Shown here one piece after another: positions 29,407 through 35,835 of a DNA stretch of 35,835 nucleotides. How positions within the stretch are numbered: position 1 is the first letter of the stretch; every line of letters begins with the position of its first letter. Position numbers and translations under genes: made by a program. The DNA is from an uncultured Pseudomonadota bacterium (GTDB taxonomy: Bacteria; Myxococcota_A; UBA796; JAFGLY01): NCBI GenBank assembly GCA_937912125.1, contig CALDOK010000227.1:1-35835 (forward strand), written 5' to 3'. Under the pieces are notes generated by a model. The model was not told where the DNA came from. It saw only the letters and a program-made list of their open reading frames with translations, and searched no databases.

Positions 29407-30681
29407 CTAACCGGGGAGCTCGATGATCATGGCCAGGCCTCCACCTTCGCGGTTGGCGGCGCGGATCTGGCCCCCGTGCGCCTCGATGATCTGCTTGACC
29501 AGCATCAGGCCCAGCCCCAGGCCCCCTGTGGCTCGGCTGCGACTCTTCTCGGCCCGGTAGAAGGGCTCGAAGAGGTGGGGGAGGTCGTCCGCTGGCACGC
29601 CGGGGCCGTCGTCCTCGAGGGTGATGAGGGTGCAGGGTGCTCCCTGGCTCACACGGGCAGGGCTCGCCGTGACCGTGACCTGGGTGGTGACGGGCGTATA
29701 GCGGGCCACGTTGGACAGGAGGTTGGTGAGCACTCGCAGCATGCGCACCCGGTCCACCTGCATGGTCAGCCCCTGGGGGATGTCGAGGTGTACGCCACGC
29801 TCACCCAGCTCGGCCGCCGCGAGGGCCTGCTGGGCCAGGGGGGCAAGCTCCACGGGCTCGCGCCGCAGCGCCAGCACGCCCTCGTCCAGCCGGGCCGACT
29901 CCAGCAGCTCGCCCACCAGGTCGTCCACAGCCGCGATCTCGGCTTCGATGGCGTCGAGCCGGGCCGGGTCGGCGCCGCTGTCCCGCAGCAGCTCGGTGAT
30001 CAGGCGCATCCGGGCCAGGGGCGTGCGAAGCTCGTGGGACACCCCCGCCACCAGCCGGCGCTGGCCGGTGAGCATGGCGGCCACGCGCTCGGCCATGCGG
30101 TTGAAGGTGGCGCCGATGTGCCCCGCTTCGTCCCGACCCTCGGGCACGCGGACCTCGAGGTCGCCCTGAGCCACCCGCTCCATGGCCGCGCTGGTGCGCC
30201 GCAGGGGCCCAAGCACCCAGCCGCTGGTGAGGATGGCGCCGCCGAGCACCAGCAACCCCAGGATGGGGAAGCCCCAGCCCACCCGGCGCCTGGGTTGCTC
30301 GATGTCCACGGGGAAGTGGACCGCCATGCCCCAGAGCGGGAGCCCTTGGGTGGAGACGTACAGGGGCAGGGCTGGCCGGCGGCTCAGCCACACCTGGTGG
30401 CCGCGACGCTGGACCACCGTGTAGCTGCTGTCGGCCTGAGGCTGGGTGGGGATGGGCTCGACCTCGATGCCCAGCTGCTGGCTGAGGTCCCAGGCCCGCC
30501 CGGGAGGATCGGCCGCGGACTCCACGGAGCGCGCCAGGAACAGGGCGGTGTCCACCCGGTCGCTCAGCAGGGCGTCGAGCAGCGGGAAGAGGGCCAGGCG
30601 GCCCGCGATGAACCATGTGGCCCCCACGGTGATGCCCAGCAGCCCGATCAGGGCGGCCAGCACGCGCAGGCGGTGGGACAT
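29407..30681 (-). CDS. Sensor histidine kinase, CpxA-like
   Basis: A 424-residue inner-membrane kinase. Two membrane helices (about 8-30 and 136-158) bracket a periplasmic sensor of about 105 residues. A HAMP linker follows (GPLRRTSAAMERVAQGDLEVRVPEGRDEAGHIGATFNRMAERV). The H-box GVSHELRTPLARMR holds the phosphorylated His216. The ATPase has the N-box NLLSNVARYT, G1 EDDGPGVP, F-box LFEPFYRAE and G2 GGLGLGLMLVKQI. The PLARMR ending of the H-box is seen in CpxA/RstB-type kinases. Its gene begins three bases after the response regulator stop, and a Spy/CpxP-like gene leads the operon, so the three likely form an envelope-stress system. The signal is inferred, not shown. Confidence 0.9.
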   Translation of the reverse strand: MSHRLRVLAALIGLLGITVGATWFIAGRLALFPLLDALLSDRVDTALFLARSVESAADPPGRAWDLSQQLGIEVEPIPTQPQADSSYTVVQRRGHQVWLSRRPALPLYVSTQGLPLWGMAVHFPVDIEQPRRRVGWGFPILGLLVLGGAILTSGWVLGPLRRTSAAMERVAQGDLEVRVPEGRDEAGHIGATFNRMAERVAAMLTGQRRLVAGVSHELRTPLARMRLITELLRDSGADPARLDAIEAEIAAVDDLVGELLESARLDEGVLALRREPVELAPLAQQALAAAELGERGVHLDIPQGLTMQVDRVRMLRVLTNLLSNVARYTPVTTQVTVTASPARVSQGAPCTLITLEDDGPGVPADDLPHLFEPFYRAEKSRSRATGGLGLGLMLVKQIIEAHGGQIRAANREGGGLAMIIELPG

Positions 30682-30684
30682 GGA

Positions 30685-31383
30685 TCAGCCCTGCGCCGCG
30701 ATGGGGCCAGCGGGGACCATGTAGCCCACGCCGCGCACGGTCTTGATGCGTCGGGGCGTGCGGGGATCGTCCCCCAGCTTGCGGCGCAGGTGGCTGACGT
30801 GCACGTCCACTGAGCGCTCGAAGGACGCCCAGTCCGGACCGCGGGCCAGCTCCATCAGCCGCTCTCGGGGCACCACCCGCCCGGCCGAGGCCACCAGCAC
30901 TCGCAGGATCTCGAACTCGGTGGTCGTCAGCTCCACCGGCTCGCCGTCCACCTGCACCTCGCGTCGCTCGGGGTCCAGCCGCACACCCGCGGCGCTGAAA
31001 GTCTCGGCGGGTGCTGCGCCCGGGGCCTTGCGGCGCATGACCGCGCGGATGCGGGCCAGCAGCTCCCGGGGGTTGAAGGGCTTGGGCAGGTAGTCGTCAG
31101 CCCCAAGCTCGAGGCCCACGATGCGGTCCATCTCGTCCCCGCGGGCCGTGAGCATGATGATCGGCACGTTGCTGTCCGCGCGGATCTCCCGGCAGATCTC
31201 GAAGCCGTCCTTGCCCGGCAGCATCACGTCGAGGATCACCAGGTCCACGCCGCCGGTGCGGAGCCTGTCCAGCCCCTGCTCGCCGTCGGGGGCGGTGACC
31301 ACGGAGTGGCCGCGGGCCTGCAGGTACTCGGCCAGCAGGGCCGTGAGGCCAGGGTCGTCGTCGATGACCAGGATGCGGTCCAT
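30685..31383 (-). CDS. OmpR/PhoB-family response regulator, CpxR-like
   Basis: A 232-residue protein with a receiver domain (acidic pocket Asp8-Asp10, phospho-acceptor Asp52 in LVILDVMLPGKDG, MLTARG and the invariant Lys in DDYLPKPF) and a C-terminal winged helix (EILRVLVASAGRVVPRERLMELARG, then DVHVSHLRRKLGDDPRTPRRIKTVRGVGYM), typical of OmpR-family DNA binders. It lies between the Spy/CpxP-like and histidine-kinase genes on the minus strand, so it is the partner of that kinase. Three tandem 10-base repeats upstream of the operon at 32125-32154 are a good candidate for its binding site. Confidence 0.93.
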   Translation of the reverse strand: MDRILVIDDDPGLTALLAEYLQARGHSVVTAPDGEQGLDRLRTGGVDLVILDVMLPGKDGFEICREIRADSNVPIIMLTARGDEMDRIVGLELGADDYLPKPFNPRELLARIRAVMRRKAPGAAPAETFSAAGVRLDPERREVQVDGEPVELTTTEFEILRVLVASAGRVVPRERLMELARGPDWASFERSVDVHVSHLRRKLGDDPRTPRRIKTVRGVGYMVPAGPIAAQG

Positions 31384-31410
31384 GGATTCCTCCGGGGGGC
31401 TGGCCCCATC

Positions 31411-32055
31411 CTAATCGGACCAGGCATCCATCCAAGCCTGGCGGCGCTCGCGCAGCTGCACGACTCGGCCGGCCAAGGCCGCCCGTTGCTCGGAGGTGAG
31501 CGCGGCTCGGAACTCGAGGGCTTCGTTCAGCACGCAGTGGGAGGCCTCGCGCCGGGCCTCGACGGAGGCGTCGACCTGGGCGTGCAGGTCCTCGGCGCTG
31601 GCCTCTTCCTGGCTCACCGCGGCTACCATCAGCTCCAGGGTCGTGTCCCCTTGCTCGAGGCGCTTGGCCACGCAGCTGCCGCGGATGTCGTCCATCATCT
31701 GCTGCCAGGCCTGCTGCTGCTCGGCGTTGATGTCCAGCCCCTCGGCGAGGTTGGCCCAGCTGCGGCTCTGGCCGCGGCCTGCGGCCGCTCCACGGCCCCC
31801 TGCGTGGAGTGCAGCCGCGCGGCCGCGGGCTTGGCCCTTGGACCGACCCGCGGCCACCGCCTTGGCCCGCGCAGGCCGGGTCGAGGAGCGTCGCCCCGCC
31901 TGCGGTAGGGCCGTATCGGCGGCAGCGGCCAGATCGCCCTGGGAGGCGCGGGCTGGAGGTCCTCGCTGGGCCAGCATGAAGCCCAGGGCCGTGCCGCCGC
32001 TGCCGGCCACCGCGAAGCCCAGGGCCAGCAGGATCACAGGGAGCTTGTCGCGCAT
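31411..32055 (-). CDS. Spy/CpxP-like periplasmic protein
   Basis: A 214-residue protein led by a hydrophobic signal/anchor (MRDKLPVILLALGFAVAGSGGTALGF). A Gly/Ala/Arg-rich low-complexity stretch lies at about residues 45-98, rich in positive charge. From about 100 it is helical: INAEQQQAWQQMMDDIRGSC, and LTSEQRAALAGRVVQLRERRQAWM, which contains the LTxxQ motif of the Spy/CpxP/ZraP family of periplasmic chaperones and stress sensors. It is the first gene of an operon with an OmpR-type response regulator and a CpxA-like kinase; in Cpx systems CpxP restrains the kinase and binds misfolded proteins. Two cysteines (in GSCVAKRL and SHCVLNEAL) could form a disulfide or bind metal. The function is inferred from motif and context. 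Confidence 0.75.
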   Translation of the reverse strand: MRDKLPVILLALGFAVAGSGGTALGFMLAQRGPPARASQGDLAAAADTALPQAGRRSSTRPARAKAVAAGRSKGQARGRAAALHAGGRGAAAGRGQSRSWANLAEGLDINAEQQQAWQQMMDDIRGSCVAKRLEQGDTTLELMVAAVSQEEASAEDLHAQVDASVEARREASHCVLNEALEFRAALTSEQRAALAGRVVQLRERRQAWMDAWSD

Positions 32056-32081
32056 GGGAACTCCTCTCGTTGCAGTCCCCG

Positions 32082-32087
32082 AACATA
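32082..32087 (-). promoter_or_regulatory. -10 box of the Cpx-like operon
   Basis: TATGTT on the minus strand, about 27 bases before the ATG at 32055, with GAGGAG as ribosome site between. There is no consensus -35 at the correct distance (TTGACA at 32102-32097 is too close), which fits a promoter that needs an activator. Confidence 0.4.
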
Positions 32088-32124
32088 GGCTGGCCTTGTC
32101 AAGCTGCCACTCCGTGCGGCCGAA

Positions 32125-32154
32125 GCTGTGTCACGCTGTGTGAAGCTTTGTTAA
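32125..32154. promoter_or_regulatory. Three tandem 10-base repeats, likely response-regulator site
   Basis: On the plus strand GCTGTGTCAC, GCTGTGTGAA and GCTTTGTTAA follow one another without gaps. The first two share eight of ten bases. A ten-base step is one helical turn, the layout used by dimers of OmpR-family regulators. The block lies about 70 bases upstream of the Spy-like gene, and 30 bases upstream of the HAD phosphatase start, so it could serve both. The regulator encoded at 30685-31383 is the obvious candidate. Confidence 0.5.
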
Positions 32155-32182
32155 GGCTCGCGGCCCCCTGCTCGGAGCCCCC

Positions 32183-32836
32183 TTGGCGCTGGCCCTCTAC
32201 GATCTCGATCGCACCGCCATCGCGGTCAACTCGGCCACCCTGTGGGTTCGCCGCCAGTACCGTGAGGGGCGGCTGTCCACGGGCAACCTGGTCCTGGCGG
32301 GCTGGTGGCTGTCCCTGTACCGCATGGGCGTGATGCGGGCCGACAAGGCCCTGCACCAGGCCGTGGCCAGCATGGACGGCCAGCCCGAGGACGAGCTCGC
32401 GCGGCGCACGGGCATCTTCTGGGACGAAGAGTGTGTACACACCGTGCGCCCAGGGGCGCGGCGCGCCGTGATGCGCCACCGGGAGCTGGGGCATAGCAAC
32501 GTGCTCAGCACCTCCTCCAGCCCCTGGATCTCCCGCCTGGCCATCGCCGAGCTGGGGCTGGACGACTACCTCTGCACCGAGATCGAGGTGGTGGACGGCC
32601 TGCTCACCGGGCGCATCGCGGGCACCCCCAACTTCGGTCAGGGCAAGCTCACCCGGCTGCAGGCCTTCGCGGCCCAGCGTGGCATCGCCCTCGAGGACGT
32701 CTGGTTCTACACCGACAGCGCGGCCGACCTGCCCTTGATGCTGGCCGTGGGGCACCCGGTGTGCATCGCGCCGGATCCTGGGCTTGCCCGGGAGGCCCGC
32801 AGGCGGGGCTGGCCCATCGAGGACTGGGACCGCTAG
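32183..32836 (+). CDS. HAD-IB family phosphatase
   Basis: A 217-residue protein with a TTG start at 32183 (CGGAG about six bases upstream). LALYDLDRTAI gives the HAD motif I DxDxT (Asp7, Asp9); VLSTSSS is motif II; GKLTRLQAF supplies the motif III Lys; and FYTDSAADLPLM is motif IV. In the usual form this is GDSxxD; here Gly is Thr. The helical cap between residues about 15 and 85 is typical of the SerB/HAD-IB subfamily that includes phosphoserine phosphatase-like enzymes. The substrate cannot be read from sequence. It is monocistronic, ends in a four-base overlap with radA, and may share the tandem-repeat control site with the Cpx-like operon. Confidence 0.85.
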   Translation: MALALYDLDRTAIAVNSATLWVRRQYREGRLSTGNLVLAGWWLSLYRMGVMRADKALHQAVASMDGQPEDELARRTGIFWDEECVHTVRPGARRAVMRHRELGHSNVLSTSSSPWISRLAIAELGLDDYLCTEIEVVDGLLTGRIAGTPNFGQGKLTRLQAFAAQRGIALEDVWFYTDSAADLPLMLAVGHPVCIAPDPGLAREARRRGWPIEDWDR

Positions 32837-34206
32837 CGGCTGAGGAGCTCGAGGACCTCGCGCACCGTGCGCACCCCATGGAGCTTCACACCCCGGGGGG
32901 GATCGTGGGCCGAGGCGGTGGGGACGATGGCCCGGGTGAAGCCGTTGCGGGACAGCTCGGCCAGGCGCAGGGCGGGGAAGGTGACCGAGCGCACCTCGCC
33001 GGTGAGGCCCACCTCGCCGAAGATGGCCAGGTCGGGGGGCACGGGGCGGTTGTGCAGGCTCGAGGCCACCGCGGCCAGCACGGCAAGGTCTACCGCGGGC
33101 TCGTTCAGGCGCACGCCGCCTGCGGCGCTGACGTAGACGTCACGCTCCATCAGGGGCAGGCCGGCTTTCTCGAGCACCGCCAGCAACAGGTTGACCCGCG
33201 CGCGCTCGACCCCGATGGCGTGGCGGGCCGGGGTGCCGGGGCCGGGGTTGCCCACCAGGGCCTGGACCTCGCAGAGCAGGGGGCGGGAGCCCTCCATGGC
33301 CACCACCACGGCGGTGCCTGCGGCGTCGCGATCGCGCTCGGCCAGCAGGCGGGCCGAGGCGTCGGGCACCTCGAGCAGGCCCGCGTCGCCCATCTCGAAC
33401 AGGCCCAGCTCGCCGGTGGCGCCGAAGCGGTTCTTGACCGCGCGCAGCACGCGCAGGGGGCTGCGGCCGTCGCACTCGAAGTAGATGACGGTGTCGACCA
33501 GGTGCTCGAGCATCTTGGGGCCGGCGATGGAGCCTTCGCGGGTGACGTGGCCCACCAGCACCGTGGCGATGTCGAGGCCTTTGGCGATGCCCATGGCGCG
33601 ATCGGCGGTGCAGCGCACCTGGGACGGCCCGCCGGGCAGGCTGTCGACCGAGGCGTCGCGCATGACCTGGACCGAGTCGAGGACCAGGAAACGCGGCTTG
33701 ACCTGCTGGACCGCGTCCTGGATCAGATCGAGATCGGTCTCGGCCAGGAGGTACAGGGAGTCGCCGTGGATGCCCAGGCGGTCGGCACGCAGGCGCACCT
33801 GCCGGGCCGATTCTTCGCCGGTGACGTAGAGCACGGGCAGCCCGCGCCCGGCCAGGCGCGCCAGGGCCATGAGCAGCAGGGTGGACTTGCCCACGCCCGG
33901 ATCGCCGCCCACCAGGGACAGGGAGCCGGCGACCAGCCCGCCGCCCAGCACGCGATCCAGCTCGCCGATGCCCGTGGACAGGCGGACCTCGCCGCCGTCG
34001 CCCAGGGCCACCTGGGAGATGGGAAGAGGGCGCGCACGGGGCACGGACACCCCCCCGCGCCCGGGGCTGCGACCGCTGACGGCCTGCTTGTGTACCTGGG
34101 TTTTTTCGAGGCTGTTCCAGGCCTTGCACGAGGGACACTGGCCGAACCAGGAGCTGTGGTCGGCTTGGCAGGCGCTGCAGCGGTAGATGGTGCGGGGTTT
34201 GGCCAT
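32833..34206 (-). CDS. radA: DNA repair protein RadA
   Basis: A 457-residue protein from the ATG at 34206; the frame is open upstream but residues before this are not conserved and MAKPRTIYRCSACQ is the family N-terminus. It has the C4 zinc finger (Cys10, 13, 24, 27 in CSACQ...CPSC), the Walker A GGDPGVGKST (100-109), Walker B FLVLDSVQVM, the RadA-specific KNRFGATGELGLFEM and a Lon-protease-like C-terminal domain without the peptidase dyad. RadA is a RecA-like helicase that processes recombination intermediates. Its stop overlaps the HAD gene by four bases on opposite strands. A few GC-rich bases separate it from the divergent sulfatase-like gene. Confidence 0.95.
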   Translation of the reverse strand: MAKPRTIYRCSACQADHSSWFGQCPSCKAWNSLEKTQVHKQAVSGRSPGRGGVSVPRARPLPISQVALGDGGEVRLSTGIGELDRVLGGGLVAGSLSLVGGDPGVGKSTLLLMALARLAGRGLPVLYVTGEESARQVRLRADRLGIHGDSLYLLAETDLDLIQDAVQQVKPRFLVLDSVQVMRDASVDSLPGGPSQVRCTADRAMGIAKGLDIATVLVGHVTREGSIAGPKMLEHLVDTVIYFECDGRSPLRVLRAVKNRFGATGELGLFEMGDAGLLEVPDASARLLAERDRDAAGTAVVVAMEGSRPLLCEVQALVGNPGPGTPARHAIGVERARVNLLLAVLEKAGLPLMERDVYVSAAGGVRLNEPAVDLAVLAAVASSLHNRPVPPDLAIFGEVGLTGEVRSVTFPALRLAELSRNGFTRAIVPTASAHDPPRGVKLHGVRTVREVLELLSR

Positions 34207-34286
34207 GGCAGGCACGAAGCTATGCCCTGTCCACCCCCTTCGGCAAGGGCGTGGACGGACGGAAGCTGTCCGCCTATGCAGGGAAG

Positions 34287-35835
34287 ATGAGCCCGTCCGC
34301 GTCCTCCCCCCTGTCCCTCTCGCCCTGGCTGCGCTCCGCAGGCACGGGCGCAGTGGCGGGGCTGGGGCTGGTGGTGGTCGAGGGTGCGCTGGCCTTGGCC
34401 TGGCCCGCGCCCGGAACCTCGCTCGCGCCCCTGGACCTGGCCGTGGCCCTGAGCCTGGCCACCGCCCTCGGGGCTGCGGGAGGGCTGCTCGCACGGCTGC
34501 TGTGGCGGCGGGCGCCCGCCGCCGTGGCCTGGGTCCCCATCGCGGCGCTGCTGGCACCTCAGCTGCTGCGTCCCTTCGCCCTGGACTACGCCTGGGATCC
34601 GGTGCTGTCCGGGGCGCTGTTGCTGCTGGTGTGGCTGGCGCCGCGGCTGAGCGCGGGGCTGGCGGCGCTGATCATCGTCCTGGCGCCGGCCCTGGTGGCC
34701 ATGGGGCTCGACCGGGGTGCGGGTGGGCTGCAGGCCGTGAGCGCCCCCCCCGAGCAGCCTGGCCCTGACATCCTGCTCATCACCGTGGACACCCTGCGGG
34801 CCGATGCTGGCTTGCAGCTGCCCGAGCCCAACACCTGGCGGGTCTACGAGCAGGCCGTCAGCGGGGCGCCATGGACCTTGCCTTCCATGATCAGCCTCTT
34901 CGCCGGAGCGCCGGTGCGGGAACACCTGGGGGGGCTTCCGGCCCAGCAGGGGGGCGGCTACACCCAGCCCCGGGAGCGCGGGGCCTGGTTGCCAAGCGCC
35001 TTGGCGGACCGTGGCTACCGCTGCGCGGCCTTCACCAGCAACCCCTACCTCACCCGTGTCTTTGGCTTCGAGCGAGGTTTCCACAGCTTTGTCCACGCCG
35101 ACGCCATGCGGGAGCCCTTCCTGGTCCGCCGCGCCCTCGAGCGGGTGCGTCATCAGCTCACGGGCAGCGTGGAGCGGCTGCGCCGCGAGCGTGACGACCG
35201 GGTGGTGGAGGCGGCCGCCGCGTGGTTGGCCCAGCAGCCCAGCCAGCCCTGGTTCCTGTGGGTCCACCTGCTGGCACCCCACGAGTACCCCCGGGACGTC
35301 GCCGAGCCCGTCCAGGGGTGGCGGCCCGGCGTGGAGGACCCGGAGATCCAGCGCCAAGCCTACGGCGTCAACGTGGCGGCCACCCAGGCCAGGGTGGCGC
35401 GGCTCGTGGCCGCGGTCGACCCCGGGGAGACCCTGGTGGTCTTCACCGCCGATCACGGGGAGCAGCTGGGTGAAGACGGCGTGTTCGGGCACGGCCTGGC
35501 CCTGGGTGACACCGAGCTGCGGGTCCCCCTGGCCCTGCGCGGCCCGGCCATCGAGCCCGGCGTGGTGGCGGAGCAGGTGCTCACCGCTGACCTGCAGGCC
35601 CTGCTGCTGGCCTACGCCGACGGGCAGGACGCCGAGATCGCACCCCGAGCGGGCGCCCCCGTGGGTGGCCTGCGCGGCCGCAACAAGTCCAACACCTTCG
35701 CGTTCCGCCTGGGGCAGCCCACCTCGCCCGAGGGCCAGCGCTACCAGGATGACCCCAGCGCTGCCACACGCGCCCGGGCGGCGGGCGAGGGCGAGCTGAT
35801 CGAGCCCGACGCGGCGACGCGGGAGGCGCTTCGGG
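34287..35835 (+). CDS. Membrane-anchored sulfatase-fold hydrolase/transferase (cut by window edge)
   Basis: At least 516 residues are visible and the frame runs on past the end. The ATG at 34287 follows AGGGA closely. Residues about 12-140 contain four or so hydrophobic helices (for example GTGAVAGLGLVVVEGALALAW and ALIIVLAPALVAMGL), then the alkaline phosphatase/sulfatase fold begins: DILLITVDTLRAD (Asp161, Asp167), APWTLPSMISLFAG, LWVHLLAPHEYPRD and FTADHGEQLGEDGVFGHG (Asp389-His390). The residue at the nucleophile position of the C/S-x-P-x-R sulfatase signature is Thr197 (T-L-P-S-M), as in phospholipid-derived transferases such as LtaS and EptA, so a formylglycine sulfatase is unlikely. 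Membrane helices plus a Thr nucleophile suggest a periplasmic phosphotransferase or phosphodiesterase, but this is inference. Confidence 0.8.
   Translation, partial: MSPSASSPLSLSPWLRSAGTGAVAGLGLVVVEGALALAWPAPGTSLAPLDLAVALSLATALGAAGGLLARLLWRRAPAAVAWVPIAALLAPQLLRPFALDYAWDPVLSGALLLLVWLAPRLSAGLAALIIVLAPALVAMGLDRGAGGLQAVSAPPEQPGPDILLITVDTLRADAGLQLPEPNTWRVYEQAVSGAPWTLPSMISLFAGAPVREHLGGLPAQQGGGYTQPRERGAWLPSALADRGYRCAAFTSNPYLTRVFGFERGFHSFVHADAMREPFLVRRALERVRHQLTGSVERLRRERDDRVVEAAAAWLAQQPSQPWFLWVHLLAPHEYPRDVAEPVQGWRPGVEDPEIQRQAYGVNVAATQARVARLVAAVDPGETLVVFTADHGEQLGEDGVFGHGLALGDTELRVPLALRGPAIEPGVVAEQVLTADLQALLLAYADGQDAEIAPRAGAPVGGLRGRNKSNTFAFRLGQPTSPEGQRYQDDPSAATRARAAGEGELIEPDAATREALR

Noticed and set aside
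1..35835. tRNA, rRNA, insertion sequences, phage integration or defence islands
   Set aside because: I found no cloverleaf-like sequence, no transposase or integrase motifs, no direct-repeat boundaries and no shift in base composition other than the short AT-rich promoter at about 26650-26705.

Overview
The window looks like a chromosomal segment of a Gram-negative bacterium of the Myxococcota (delta-proteobacterial) type. The evidence is high GC with strong third-position GC bias, LpxC (so lipid A and an outer membrane), a MYXO-CTERM-like protein tail, a Ser/Thr kinase with HRDMSPSN loop and PEGA repeats, and lipoproteins with Asp-Thr repeat linkers. Genes are packed tightly: no gap exceeds 300 bases, and I see no rRNA, tRNA, CRISPR array, transposase or integrase. 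Species-level identity cannot be read from the sequence.

Layout. 1-2765 (minus): a cell-surface block with two lipoproteins (one cut by the window edge) and a secreted HEXXH peptidase with a sorting tail. 2925-5218: a GT2 glycosyltransferase diverging from rfbB plus an RmlC-like epimerase (nucleotide-sugar/surface polysaccharide). 5296-7239: two small membrane proteins (one DUF5989) and an outer-membrane beta-barrel. 7280-8928: dapA-dapB (lysine/diaminopimelate). 8933-15750: two radical SAM/SPASM proteins on the minus strand flank a glycosyltransferase fused to a very long coiled coil on the plus strand. 15865-19627: a six-cysteine lipoprotein, a transmembrane PEGA Ser/Thr kinase and a convergent TPR/PEGA protein. 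19765-24959: a co-directional, translationally coupled run yebC-ruvC-ruvA-ruvB-DUF192-lpxC-methyltransferase. 25010-26593: a B12-binding-type radical SAM protein. 26714-29378: a three-gene operon of an NrtR-like NUDIX regulator, an SPFH protein and a divergent NAD kinase. 29407-32055 (minus): a Cpx-like operon (Spy/CpxP-like protein, response regulator, histidine kinase). 32183-34206: a HAD phosphatase and convergent radA. 34287-end: a membrane-anchored sulfatase-fold enzyme, cut by the edge.

The most unusual items are: (i) the 1112-residue glycosyltransferase/coiled-coil fusion, whose KK-x-A-E-L motif recurs at exact multiples of seven residues (56, then 35, one 49); (ii) the NrtR-like/SPFH/NAD-kinase operon, with a degenerate NUDIX box, a divergent NAD-kinase motif and a 34-base inverted repeat over its promoter; (iii) the tandem radical SAM fusion whose second cluster motif has its middle cysteine displaced; (iv) three tandem 10-base repeats upstream of the Cpx-like operon; and (v) a divergent promoter pair where both -10 boxes lie exactly six bases from the ATG, suggesting leaderless mRNAs.

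All calls come from reading motifs by eye; no database search was run.
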